8,242 nt of DNA from the NCBI GenBank assembly GCA_027451265.1, contig DAIDJT010000112.1, positions 1 through 8,242 on the forward strand. Direction: 5' to 3'. The DNA comes from Bacteroidales bacterium (lineage in GTDB: Bacteria; Bacteroidota; Bacteroidia; Bacteroidales; VadinHA17). Under the pieces are notes generated by a model. It ran no database searches. It was not told where the DNA came from and saw only the letters and a program-made list of their open reading frames with translations. This document shows positions 1-6,541 of the stretch, in pieces (positions within the stretch are counted from its first letter, which is position 1; each line of letters opens with the position of its first letter). A program made the position numbers and the translations under genes.

Positions 1-241
1 CATCACGAGCCTCTCCGTATCCTGTTCCCGTTACCGATGAAACATGACCTATCAGCAAGCCGTCATTCCCTGTGAGGTGACGGTTGAAGGTTATCTTCCT
101 TGAGGGAGGCTCAAAAAGGCCCTCTTTCCGGTCGACGCGTGCCGGAAAATAATTCCCGATAAATGCACCAAACCCCGGAATAATGACGCAGTCATGTTTT
201 AAAAGAAGTTCCTTGATAAGTCCGCTGATATCCCTCGCCAT
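1..241 (-). CDS. HU-CCDC81-like domain protein, N-terminal part (runs off left edge)
   Basis: The minus strand is open from an ATG at 241-239 to the window edge, giving 80 residues that begin MARDISGLIKELLLKHDCVI. The pattern 'LIKELLLKHDCVIIPGFGAF', then 'ITFNRHLTGNDGLLIGHV', matches the HU/IHF-like CCDC81-type domain found at the N-terminus of many Bacteroidota proteins. Those proteins usually carry a transmembrane helix and a C-terminal SPOR (peptidoglycan-binding) domain, and a role at the interface of nucleoid and cell envelope or division has been proposed for them. Only the N-terminal domain is visible, so the TM and SPOR parts are inferred from the family. There is no clear Shine-Dalgarno sequence before the ATG, as is common in this phylum. 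The gene is transcribed away from the sugar operon and is probably functionally unrelated to it. Recognition is by family pattern only; the coding frame itself is convincing. Confidence 0.8.
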   Translation of the reverse strand, partial: MARDISGLIKELLLKHDCVIIPGFGAFIGNYFPARVDRKEGLFEPPSRKITFNRHLTGNDGLLIGHVSSVTGTGYGEARD

Positions 242-258
242 GTAAAGCAAATAATGAA

Positions 259-266
259 CAAAGATA
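259..266 (-). promoter_or_regulatory. Candidate Bacteroidota -7 promoter element for the HU-CCDC81 gene
   Basis: Read on the minus strand, these bases are TATCTTTG, a perfect match to the TAnnTTTG -7 element of Bacteroidota primary-sigma promoters. It lies about 17 bases upstream of the ATG at 241, so the leader would be short. No clear TTTG -33 element is seen at the usual distance; only a TTTT (plus-strand 292-295) lies nearby, at a slightly long spacing. The call rests on one 8-base match in an AT-rich intergenic stretch. Confidence 0.45.
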
Positions 267-314
267 AAAAAGAAACCTGATCCGTATCGGGAAAATGGGT
301 TAATTAAAATCCAT

Positions 315-322
315 TATCTTCG
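315..322 (+). promoter_or_regulatory. Weak candidate -7 element for the sugar-nucleotide operon
   Basis: TATCTTCG differs by one base from the TAnnTTTG -7 consensus and sits 22 bases before the wbpE-like ATG at 345, just after an AT-rich stretch (300-310). No -33 TTTG is visible. A promoter must lie somewhere in the 103-base divergent region because the upstream gene is on the other strand, and this is the best match on the plus strand. The exact site is uncertain. Confidence 0.25.
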
Positions 323-344
323 CTTTTAAGATAGTGTTCAGAAG

Positions 345-1472
345 ATGAAAAAGATAGAGATGGTTGACCTCCGGTCACAGTATGACAGGCTTAAGGCAGA
401 CATTGATAATGCGATAGCCGGGGTGATCAGCTCCACTGCCTTCATCCGGGGCCCTGCCGTGCGGCTCTTTGAGGAAGAACTGGAACGCTACCTGGGTGTC
501 CGTCATGTCATCTCCTGTGCCAATGGCACCGATGCTCTCCAGATTGCCATGATGGCGCTGGGGCTGAAACCCGGTGACGAGGTGATAACCACCAACTTCA
601 CCTTCATAGCCACGGTGGAGGTTATAGAGCTTTTGGGGCTGAAAACCGTTCTCGTCGAGCCTGACAGGGGTTCCTTCAATATAAGTGTTGAGGCTGTCCG
701 TAAAGCCATCACCCCGCGCACAAAAGCGATAGTGCCCGTGCACCTTTTCGGTCAGTGTGCCCACATGGAACCAATAATTGACCTGGCAAGGCAGCACGGG
801 ATATTTATAATTGAGGATGTTGCCCAGGCTACCGGAGCCGAATACCGCTTCAGCAACGGAACTGTAAAAAAGGCCGGTACCATGGGAACCATAGGCTGTA
901 CATCATTCTTCCCCTCAAAGAATCTGGGCTGTTATGGTGACGGGGGAGCTCTCTTCACCGACAATGATGAACTGGCCTCACTGATACGCAGCATTACCAA
1001 TCACGGGATGAAGGTGAGGTATTATCATGACACAATAGGGGTCAACTCGCGTCTTGACACAATACAGGCAGCCATCCTCAGGGTCAAGCTGCGTCACCTT
1101 GACGAATTCAATGAGTCACGCGCAAAGGCAGCCGGATTCTATGACAGGGAACTGTCAGGGCTGCCCGGAATAACAGTGCCGGAAAAATCCCCCTTCTCAA
1201 CGCATATCTTCCATCAGTACACCCTGAAAATCCAGGGTGGTGAACGCAACAGCCTGCGCGAGTGCCTCGAGAACGAAGGGATACCCTCCATGGTTTATTA
1301 CCCTGTGCCGCTGCATATGCAGAAGGCCTATCTCCACCTGGGTTACGGTGCAGACGACTTCCCTCTCACAACCAGCCTCTCCGGCGAGGTCCTCTCTCTT
1401 CCGATGCACACCGAACTGGATGAAGAACAGCTCTCGTATATAACAGGCTGCATCAGGTCAAAATTCAACTGA
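345..1472 (+). CDS. wbpE: DegT/DnrJ/EryC1/StrS PLP aminotransferase, WbpE-like (UDP-3-oxo-GlcNAcA 3-aminotransferase)
   Basis: A 375-residue protein of normal length for the sugar aminotransferase family. Visible motifs are the N-terminal 'MVDLRSQYDRLK', the cofactor-phosphate region 'CANGTDAL' (59-65), 'EDVAQATGA' with Asp158 expected to contact the PLP ring nitrogen, 'FFPSKNLGCYGDGGA' with Lys192 as the Schiff-base lysine, and 'GVNSRLDTIQAAIL' (232-245). Family knowledge plus the three following genes suggest that it moves an amino group from glutamate to C3 of UDP-2-acetamido-3-oxo-glucuronate, the WbpE/WlbC step; P. gingivalis PorR is a homologous type. The ATG at 345 gives MKKIEMVDL; Met6 (360) is a possible alternative, since many relatives start close to 'MVDL'. 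It is the first gene of the operon, with only 5 bases before the next start. Sequence alone cannot separate it from other 3-amino-sugar transaminases; the neighbours decide the call. Confidence 0.85.
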   Translation: MKKIEMVDLRSQYDRLKADIDNAIAGVISSTAFIRGPAVRLFEEELERYLGVRHVISCANGTDALQIAMMALGLKPGDEVITTNFTFIATVEVIELLGLKTVLVEPDRGSFNISVEAVRKAITPRTKAIVPVHLFGQCAHMEPIIDLARQHGIFIIEDVAQATGAEYRFSNGTVKKAGTMGTIGCTSFFPSKNLGCYGDGGALFTDNDELASLIRSITNHGMKVRYYHDTIGVNSRLDTIQAAILRVKLRHLDEFNESRAKAAGFYDRELSGLPGITVPEKSPFSTHIFHQYTLKIQGGERNSLRECLENEGIPSMVYYPVPLHMQKAYLHLGYGADDFPLTTSLSGEVLSLPMHTELDEEQLSYITGCIRSKFN

Positions 1473-1477
1473 AAAAT

Positions 1478-2056
1478 ATGGAAAAAGAGTATTTTGCCCA
1501 CTCCACCGCGGTGGTAGATGAGGGTTGCATAATCGGCCGCGGAACGAAGATCTGGCACTTCAGCCATATTATGAAGGATGCCGTCATCGGCAGTGGCTGC
1601 AATATAGGCCAGAACGTGGTGGTTTCACCCGGGGTGACACTTGGAAATAATGTCAAGGTCCAGAACAATGTATCGATCTATACAGGAGTTATATGTGAGG
1701 ATGATGTATTCCTGGGACCGTCGATGGTATTCACCAACATAATAAATCCGCGCAGCGCCGTCATAAGGCGCGACCAGTATGTCACAACCCTGGTGAGGCG
1801 CGGTGCCTCCGTAGGCGCCAATGCTACCATTGTGTGCGGTAATGAGATAGGGCAGTATTCCCTCATCGGCGCCGGGGCTGTGATAACCAAACCGGTGAAA
1901 CCTTATGCCCTCGTGGTGGGTAACCCGGGCAGACAGACCGGCTGGGTATCTGAATACGGGCATAAGCTCTCATTCGGCGAAGACGGCCTCGCCACATGCC
2001 CCGAGAGCGGCCAGCAATACAGACTTTCCACCGGGGAGGTGACAAGAATTATTTAA
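1478..2056 (+). CDS. wbpD: Left-handed beta-helix N-acetyltransferase, WbpD/WlbB-like
   Basis: A 192-residue protein made almost entirely of hexapeptide repeats (residues about 8-140: 'IIGRGTKIW', 'VIGSGCNIG', 'TLGNNVKVQ', 'SVGANATIV', 'LIGAGAVIT'), the signature of trimeric left-handed beta-helix acyltransferases. The block 'VFLGPSMVFTNIINPRSAV' (77-95) is characteristic of the WbpD/WlbB group; Asn87 probably corresponds to the asparagine implicated in catalysis in WlbB. The tail carries 'VVGNPGRQTGWVSEYGHKL' and a CPESGxxY motif near 174-181, both typical of these enzymes. Expected reaction: transfer of acetyl from acetyl-CoA to the 3-amino group of UDP-GlcNAc3NA, giving UDP-GlcNAc(3NAc)A, in the cytoplasm. 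It starts 5 bases after the aminotransferase stop, which fits consecutive pathway steps. PglD-type or other sugar acetyltransferases are less likely given the motifs and neighbours. Confidence 0.88.
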   Translation: MEKEYFAHSTAVVDEGCIIGRGTKIWHFSHIMKDAVIGSGCNIGQNVVVSPGVTLGNNVKVQNNVSIYTGVICEDDVFLGPSMVFTNIINPRSAVIRRDQYVTTLVRRGASVGANATIVCGNEIGQYSLIGAGAVITKPVKPYALVVGNPGRQTGWVSEYGHKLSFGEDGLATCPESGQQYRLSTGEVTRII

Positions 2057-2082
2057 TTTTATGCCTTCGTAAAATCATTCTG

Positions 2083-3033
2083 ATGAATAATACACCCAGG
2101 AATTTCGGGCTCATAGGGATAGCCGGATATATAGCCGAACGCCACCTCAGGGCCATAAAGGATACCGGCAACAAACTTCTGGCCAGTCTTGATAAATTTG
2201 ATTGTGTCGGAAAGCTCGACAGCTACTTCCCGGAGAGCGACTTCTTCGTTGAGTTCGAGAGGTTCGACAGGCATGTTGACAAGCTGAAAAGAAGTGGCGT
2301 GCAACTTGACTACGTAAGCATCTGCTCACCAAATTACCTTCATGACTCGCACATCAGGTTCGCACTGCGCCACCAGGCTGATGCCATCTGCGAAAAACCC
2401 ATAGTGCTCAACCCCTGGAACATAGATGCCCTGCAGGAAATAGAGAAGGAGACTGGCCGCCGGATATTCAATATCCTCCAGCTCAGGTACCACCCGGTGA
2501 TCATTGCCCTCCGGGAAAAAATCAGGGCCAACCCGCAAGCCAAGAAGCATGACATTGACCTCACGTATATCACCAGCCGCGGTAACTGGTACCACATATC
2601 CTGGAAAGGTGACGTCAACAAGTCGGGCGGCATAGCCACCAATATCGGCGTTCACTTCTTTGACATGCTCGGCTGGATCTTCGGCCCCGTGGTCTCCAAC
2701 AGGGTCCATCTGCTTGAGCGCGACAAGGCATCAGGGTACCTTGAACTTGAGAACGCAAGAGTCAGATGGTTCCTCAGCATCGACTGCAATGACCTTCCTG
2801 AGGATGTGAAGGAAAAAGGCAGGCGCACCTACAGGAATATCACAGTTGACGGAGAGGAACTGGAGTTCTCTGAAGGATTCACTGACCTCCACACAGTAAC
2901 CTACCGTGAGATACTGAAGGGCAACGGTTACGGTCTCGAGGACGCCCGTCAGAGCATTGAAACGGTATACCAGATAAGAAACTCGGCACTTTCCGTGCTG
3001 ACAGGAGAATATCACCCCATCATTAAAAAATGA
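2083..3033 (+). CDS. wbpB: Gfo/Idh/MocA-family oxidoreductase, WbpB/WlbA-like (UDP-GlcNAcA 3-dehydrogenase)
   Basis: The chosen ATG at 2083 gives a 316-residue protein beginning MNNTPRNFGLIGIAGYIAER. The frame stays open upstream to an ATG at 1996, but that would overlap the wbpD-like gene and add 29 residues with no family resemblance before the Rossmann strand. Visible features are the NAD-binding 'GLIGIAGYIAERHLRAI' (9-25), 'YVSICSPNYLHDSHIRFAL' (77-95), the 'CEKPIV' motif with Lys105, the C-terminal-domain motif 'GGIATNIGVHFFDMLGW' (182-198) and the likely catalytic His191. WbpB/WlbA oxidises the C3 hydroxyl of UDP-GlcNAcA with NAD; in P. aeruginosa WbpB the cofactor is regenerated at the expense of 2-oxoglutarate and the enzyme works coupled to WbpE. 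Finding it in an operon with wbpE- and wbpD-like genes supports this. It follows wbpD after 26 bases and overlaps the next gene by ATGA. Confidence 0.87.
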   Translation: MNNTPRNFGLIGIAGYIAERHLRAIKDTGNKLLASLDKFDCVGKLDSYFPESDFFVEFERFDRHVDKLKRSGVQLDYVSICSPNYLHDSHIRFALRHQADAICEKPIVLNPWNIDALQEIEKETGRRIFNILQLRYHPVIIALREKIRANPQAKKHDIDLTYITSRGNWYHISWKGDVNKSGGIATNIGVHFFDMLGWIFGPVVSNRVHLLERDKASGYLELENARVRWFLSIDCNDLPEDVKEKGRRTYRNITVDGEELEFSEGFTDLHTVTYREILKGNGYGLEDARQSIETVYQIRNSALSVLTGEYHPIIKK

Positions 3034-4325
3034 ATATGTACAACAAACTGCTTAACAGGGAGACAAAGCTCTCCCTCATCGGCCTGGGATATGTGGGCCT
3101 TCCCATTGCACTTGAATTTGCAAAAAAAATCAGCGTGGTTGGTTTTGACATCAGGCCAGACCGTGTCGACCTGATGAAAAAGGGCATTGACCCCAGCAAT
3201 GAGCTTGAACACGAGGCATTCGAGAATACTGATATTTTATTTACATCCAGCCCGGAGGATCTCCGGAAAGCATCATTCCATATAATTGCCGTTCCGACGC
3301 CGGTGACCAGGCATAACCTGCCTGACCTGGAGCCTGTTCTGAAGGCCTCAGAAACCGTCGGACGAATTCTGAAAAAGGGCGACTATGTTGTTTATGAATC
3401 AACTGTTTACCCTGGCTGCACCGAGGAAGAGTGCATCCCGGTGCTTGAAAGGTTTTCAGGTCTTAAGTGCCCCGCTGACTTCAAGGTGGGTTTCTCTCCG
3501 GAACGCATCAACCCTGGAGACAGGAACCATACGCTGACAAAGATCGTCAAGGTGACAAGCGGCTGCGACGCCGAATCAGCTGAAAATATCGCCAAAACCT
3601 ATGAGATGATAATCGGGGCCGGAGTGCACCGCGCATCATCAATCAAGGTGGCCGAAGCAGCAAAGATCATCGAAAATACACAGCGCGACATCAACATCGC
3701 TTTCATGAACGAACTCTCCATCATCTTCAACAGGATGGGAATCAATACCTACGAGGTTCTGGAAGCTGCCGGCACCAAGTGGAACTTCCTGAAGTTCTAC
3801 CCCGGACTGGTTGGCGGCCATTGCATCGGAGTGGACCCGTACTACCTCTCATATAAGGCAAAATCAATGGGTTACCACCCGCAAATGATTGACTCCGGCA
3901 GGTTCACAAATGACAGCATGGGAGCATACGCCGGCAAGGAGACGGTTAAGAAACTCATCGCAGCCCACAAGAGCCCTGACAGGTCACGCGTCCTCGTGAT
4001 GGGAATGACCTTCAAGGAGGATGTCACTGACATCCGCAACTCAAAGGTCATTGATGTCGTCAACGAGCTCCGCGACTTCGGAGTGGAGGTTGACGTCATT
4101 GATCCGGGTGCCTCACTCGCGGAGGTGAAGCACGAATACGGCCTTGATCTCAAAAAAAGTCCCGAAGGAAAATACGATGCAATCATAGTTGCTGTTGCAC
4201 ATAAGGAATACCGTGACCTCGATGAGAAATACTTCCTTGATCTTCTCAATGAGAAGGGGATACTGGTTGATCTGAAGGGTCTCTTCAGGAACAGGACAAA
4301 ATGGCTGACATACTGGAGTCTCTGA
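3030..4325 (+). CDS. wbpA: UDP-N-acetylhexosamine 6-dehydrogenase (WbpA/TviB/WbpO family)
   Basis: A 431-residue protein of typical length for UDP-glucose/UDP-HexNAc dehydrogenases. Visible features are N-terminal NAD-binding 'LSLIGLGYVGLPIALEFA' (14-31), 'AVPTPV' (87-92), 'VVYESTVYPG' with Thr125, 'FSPERINPGD' with Glu158, 'AEAAKIIENTQRDINIAFMN' with Lys212 and Asn216, the catalytic-cysteine motif 'GGHCIGVDPYY' with Cys265 and Asp269, and the C-terminal-domain 'GMTFKEDVTDIRNSK'. The 'IENTQRDINIAFMNE' and 'AGTKWNF' patterns are those of the TviB/WbpO/WbpA branch acting on N-acetylated sugars rather than UDP-glucose. Reaction: two-step NAD-dependent oxidation of C6, here most likely UDP-GlcNAc to UDP-GlcNAcA, which is the first step of the pathway although encoded fourth. 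UDP-GalNAc as substrate (WbpO-like) cannot be excluded. It starts in an ATGA overlap with the oxidoreductase and ends in a TGATG overlap with galE. Confidence 0.88.
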   Translation: MNMYNKLLNRETKLSLIGLGYVGLPIALEFAKKISVVGFDIRPDRVDLMKKGIDPSNELEHEAFENTDILFTSSPEDLRKASFHIIAVPTPVTRHNLPDLEPVLKASETVGRILKKGDYVVYESTVYPGCTEEECIPVLERFSGLKCPADFKVGFSPERINPGDRNHTLTKIVKVTSGCDAESAENIAKTYEMIIGAGVHRASSIKVAEAAKIIENTQRDINIAFMNELSIIFNRMGINTYEVLEAAGTKWNFLKFYPGLVGGHCIGVDPYYLSYKAKSMGYHPQMIDSGRFTNDSMGAYAGKETVKKLIAAHKSPDRSRVLVMGMTFKEDVTDIRNSKVIDVVNELRDFGVEVDVIDPGASLAEVKHEYGLDLKKSPEGKYDAIIVAVAHKEYRDLDEKYFLDLLNEKGILVDLKGLFRNRTKWLTYWSL

Positions 4326-5356
4326 TGAAAAAGAAGGTAATTGTTACAGGAGGTACCGGCTATATCGGGTCACATACTGCTGTTGAGCTGATAACCGGCG
4401 GGTTTGAGGTGGTGATCATTGACAACCTGTATAATTCCGATATCTCAGTGCTGGAGGGTATCAGGGCCATCACCGGAATTACCCCTAAGTTTTACGATAA
4501 TGATCTCTGTGACAGGAAAAGACTGGATGAGATATTCACGGCGGAGGGAAAAGTTGATGCCATCATTCATTTCGCGGCATACAAGGCTGTGGGAGAATCA
4601 GTCAGGAAACCACTCGAATATTACCGCAACAACCTCGTCTCGCTGATGAACATTCTTGAGATGATGGAGTCACACAACTCACACGCACTGGTCTTCTCAT
4701 CATCATGTACAGTCTACGGTCAGCCTGACACGCTGCCCGTGACCGAAGCATCACCTGTCAGGGAAGCCGCTTCCCCGTATGGCTATACAAAGCAGGCCGG
4801 CGAGATCATCATACGTGATACAATGGCATCAAGGCCTTCACACAATGCAGTGTCTCTCAGGTACTTCAACCCCATCGGAGCCCATCCCACGGCTTTCATC
4901 GGTGAGCTGCCGCGCGGTGTGCCTGAAAACCTGGTGCCTTATATCACACAGACTGCAATAGGACTCCGTGAGGAGCTGAAGGTATTCGGAACAGATTATG
5001 ACACCCCTGACGGATCATGCATACGCGACTATCTCCATGTGGTTGACCTGGCAAAGGCTCACGTGGCTGCTTTGAAGCGAATGCTTGACGGGGGAAGCAA
5101 GGCAAATTACGAAGTCTTTAACCTCGGGATGGGCAAAGGCGTTTCCGTTCTGGAAGCAATTGCCGCATTCGAGAAAGTCTCCGGCGTTAAACTGAACTAT
5201 TCAATCACAGGTCGCAGGGCAGGTGACATTGAAAAGATATGGGCTGATCCCTCCCTGGCCAACCGCGAGCTGGGCTGGATGGCTGAGATAACAATTGAGG
5301 AGGCGATGGAAACAGCCTGGCGCTGGGAAAACAAACTGAAAAACAAGGGATCATGA
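4325..5356 (+). CDS. galE: UDP-hexose 4-epimerase, GalE type
   Basis: An extended short-chain dehydrogenase of 343 residues starting MKKKVIVTGGTGYIGSHTAV. The ATG at 4325 shares its A with the upstream stop (TGATG); an in-frame ATG at 4301 would only add eight residues ahead of the first beta strand, so it was not chosen. Visible features are 'TGGTGYIGSH' (8-17), 'HFAAYKAVGESVRKPLEYY' (82-100), 'FSSSCTVYG' with Ser127, 'SPYGYTKQAGE' with the Tyr152/Lys156 pair, 'LRYFNPIGAHP' (178-188) and 'RDYLHVVDLAKAHV' (234-247). It interconverts UDP-glucose and UDP-galactose using bound NAD. The residue aligned with E. coli Tyr299, which limits access of N-acetyl sugars, is Ile305 here ('GDIEKIWADPS'), so UDP-GlcNAc/UDP-GalNAc may also be accepted. 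Its place in a nucleotide-sugar operon suggests a role in surface glycans rather than galactose catabolism. Confidence 0.92.
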   Translation: MKKKVIVTGGTGYIGSHTAVELITGGFEVVIIDNLYNSDISVLEGIRAITGITPKFYDNDLCDRKRLDEIFTAEGKVDAIIHFAAYKAVGESVRKPLEYYRNNLVSLMNILEMMESHNSHALVFSSSCTVYGQPDTLPVTEASPVREAASPYGYTKQAGEIIIRDTMASRPSHNAVSLRYFNPIGAHPTAFIGELPRGVPENLVPYITQTAIGLREELKVFGTDYDTPDGSCIRDYLHVVDLAKAHVAALKRMLDGGSKANYEVFNLGMGKGVSVLEAIAAFEKVSGVKLNYSITGRRAGDIEKIWADPSLANRELGWMAEITIEEAMETAWRWENKLKNKGS

Positions 5357-6408
5357 ACAGAACCATACTTATAACCGGTGGCGCGGGCTTCATCGGGTCA
5401 CACGTCATCAGGCGCTTTGTAAACAAATATCCGGGATATAAAATTGTCAATGCTGACAAGCTGACCTACGCCGGAAACCTTGGCAACCTGACTGACATTG
5501 AAAAGAAATCCAACTACACCTTCCGTAAGGTCGACATTGTTGACAAAAAAGCGGTCAGCGCTCTTTTTGACGAGTTCAGGTTTGACGGGGTCATTCACCT
5601 GGCCGCCGAGTCACATGTTGACAGGTCAATCACTTCTCCTGATGAGTTCATTCATACGAACATACTGGGCACTGTCAATCTGCTGGCTGCATTCAGGGAC
5701 GTTGTACCGGCTACAGGTGCCGGGAAACTGTTCTACCACATCTCCACCGACGAGGTTTACGGGTCACTTGAGCACGGAGGGTTCTTCACCGAGCAGACCC
5801 CGTACGATCCCCGCAGCCCCTATTCGGCATCAAAAGCCAGCTCGGACCATATGGTGCGGGCATTCGGCAACACCTACAAACTGCCATTCGTAATATCCAA
5901 CTGCTCAAACAACTACGGACCAAACCAGTTCCCGGAGAAGCTCATTCCGCTTACCATTAATAATATTAAGACCATGAAGCCCATCCCGGTTTACGGGAAG
6001 GGGGAGAACATCCGCGACTGGCTTTATGTTGAAGACCACGCCTCGGCAATAGACGTCATTTTCCATGAGGGCAGGCCGGGTGAGACATATAACGTGGGGG
6101 GCGACAATGAGTGGAAGAACATTGACCTGGTCAGGCTGCTCTGCCGGATCATGGACCGCAAGCTGGGCCGGAGAGCTGATAGTTCAGAACAACTGATCAC
6201 CTATGTGACTGACCGTGCGGGGCATGACCTCCGCTACGCCATTGACAGCAGCAAGCTGCAGAAGGAGCTTGGATGGAAGCCATCAGTCACTTTTGAGCAG
6301 GGGCTGGAGATGACCGTTGACTGGTACCTGGCAAATGAAAAATGGCTCTCAGCCATTATCTCCGGAGACTACGCGAGATATTACGAGGAGATGTACGGAA
6401 GCAGGTAG
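5353..6408 (+). CDS. rfbB: dTDP-glucose 4,6-dehydratase
   Basis: A 351-residue extended SDR of the usual RfbB/RmlB length, starting MNRTILITGGAGFIGSHVIR. Visible features are 'GGAGFIGSH' (9-17), the dTDP-sugar type 'NADKLTYAGNLGNL' (33-46), 'HLAAESHVDRSI' (82-93), 'HISTDEVYGSL' with the catalytic Thr132-Asp133-Glu134 group, 'SPYSASKASSDHMV' with Tyr157/Lys161, 'NNYGPNQFPEKLIPL' and 'RDWLYVEDHA'. It converts dTDP-glucose to dTDP-4-keto-6-deoxyglucose, the branch point for rhamnose, fucosamine-like and amino-deoxy sugars. RfbA, RfbC and RfbD are not in the window, so the end product cannot be named. It overlaps galE by ATGA and is the last gene of the run; its stop (6406-6408) abuts the heptamer repeat. 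UDP-GlcNAc 4,6-dehydratase is excluded by the RmlB-specific motifs. Confidence 0.94.
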   Translation: MNRTILITGGAGFIGSHVIRRFVNKYPGYKIVNADKLTYAGNLGNLTDIEKKSNYTFRKVDIVDKKAVSALFDEFRFDGVIHLAAESHVDRSITSPDEFIHTNILGTVNLLAAFRDVVPATGAGKLFYHISTDEVYGSLEHGGFFTEQTPYDPRSPYSASKASSDHMVRAFGNTYKLPFVISNCSNNYGPNQFPEKLIPLTINNIKTMKPIPVYGKGENIRDWLYVEDHASAIDVIFHEGRPGETYNVGGDNEWKNIDLVRLLCRIMDRKLGRRADSSEQLITYVTDRAGHDLRYAIDSSKLQKELGWKPSVTFEQGLEMTVDWYLANEKWLSAIISGDYARYYEEMYGSR

Positions 6409-6412
6409 GATC

Positions 6413-6503
6413 TGCGAGTTGCGATCTGCGAGTTGCGAATTCCGAGTTGCGAATTCCGAGTTGCGAACTGCGATTTGGGAATTTCGAATTGCAAACTGCG
6501 ATT
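6413..6503. repeat. Thirteen-unit 7-bp tandem repeat, consensus TGCGAnT
   Basis: From 6413 the sequence tiles without indels into 13 consecutive 7-base units. Eight begin exactly TGCGA; the other five (TCCGAGT twice, TGGGAAT, TTCGAAT, TGCAAAC) differ from it by one base in the first five positions. Units 4-5 and 6-7 (6434-6461) form an exact duplicated 14-mer, TGCGAATTCCGAGT. The bases 6406-6412 (TAGGATC), which include the rfbB stop codon, resemble a decayed further unit. The array fills most of the convergent intergenic region. Because 7 and 3 share no factor, every reading frame gives a seven-residue repeating peptide, which creates spurious ORFs here. Function unknown; it could be an expanded simple repeat, a member of an interspersed intergenic family, or part of a 3' end. 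Confidence 0.9.
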
Positions 6504-6541
6504 GAGGGCAATCCCTGGATTACCTTGACTCCTTCGTGGTT

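Noticed and set aside
375..797. Long antisense ORFs within the sugar genes (for example 375-797, 2326-2709 and 3872-4249 on minus) and within DUF4954 (6536-6910 and 6877-7242 on plus).
   Set aside because: Each lies opposite a gene with strong family motifs; their translations show no recognisable domain and look like shadow frames.
1996..2082. Upstream in-frame start extending the WbpB-like protein by 29 residues.
   Set aside because: It lies inside the wbpD coding sequence and adds residues with no family resemblance; the ATG at 2083 gives the expected 316-residue length with the Rossmann strand at the N-terminus.
4301..4324. Upstream ATG for galE.
   Set aside because: It adds only eight non-conserved residues inside wbpA. 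The TGATG junction at 4325 places the start immediately before the canonical 'VIVTGGTGYIGSH'.
6413..6503. CRISPR-like array.
   Set aside because: The units are 7 bases with no spacers and no cas genes nearby; this is a simple tandem repeat.
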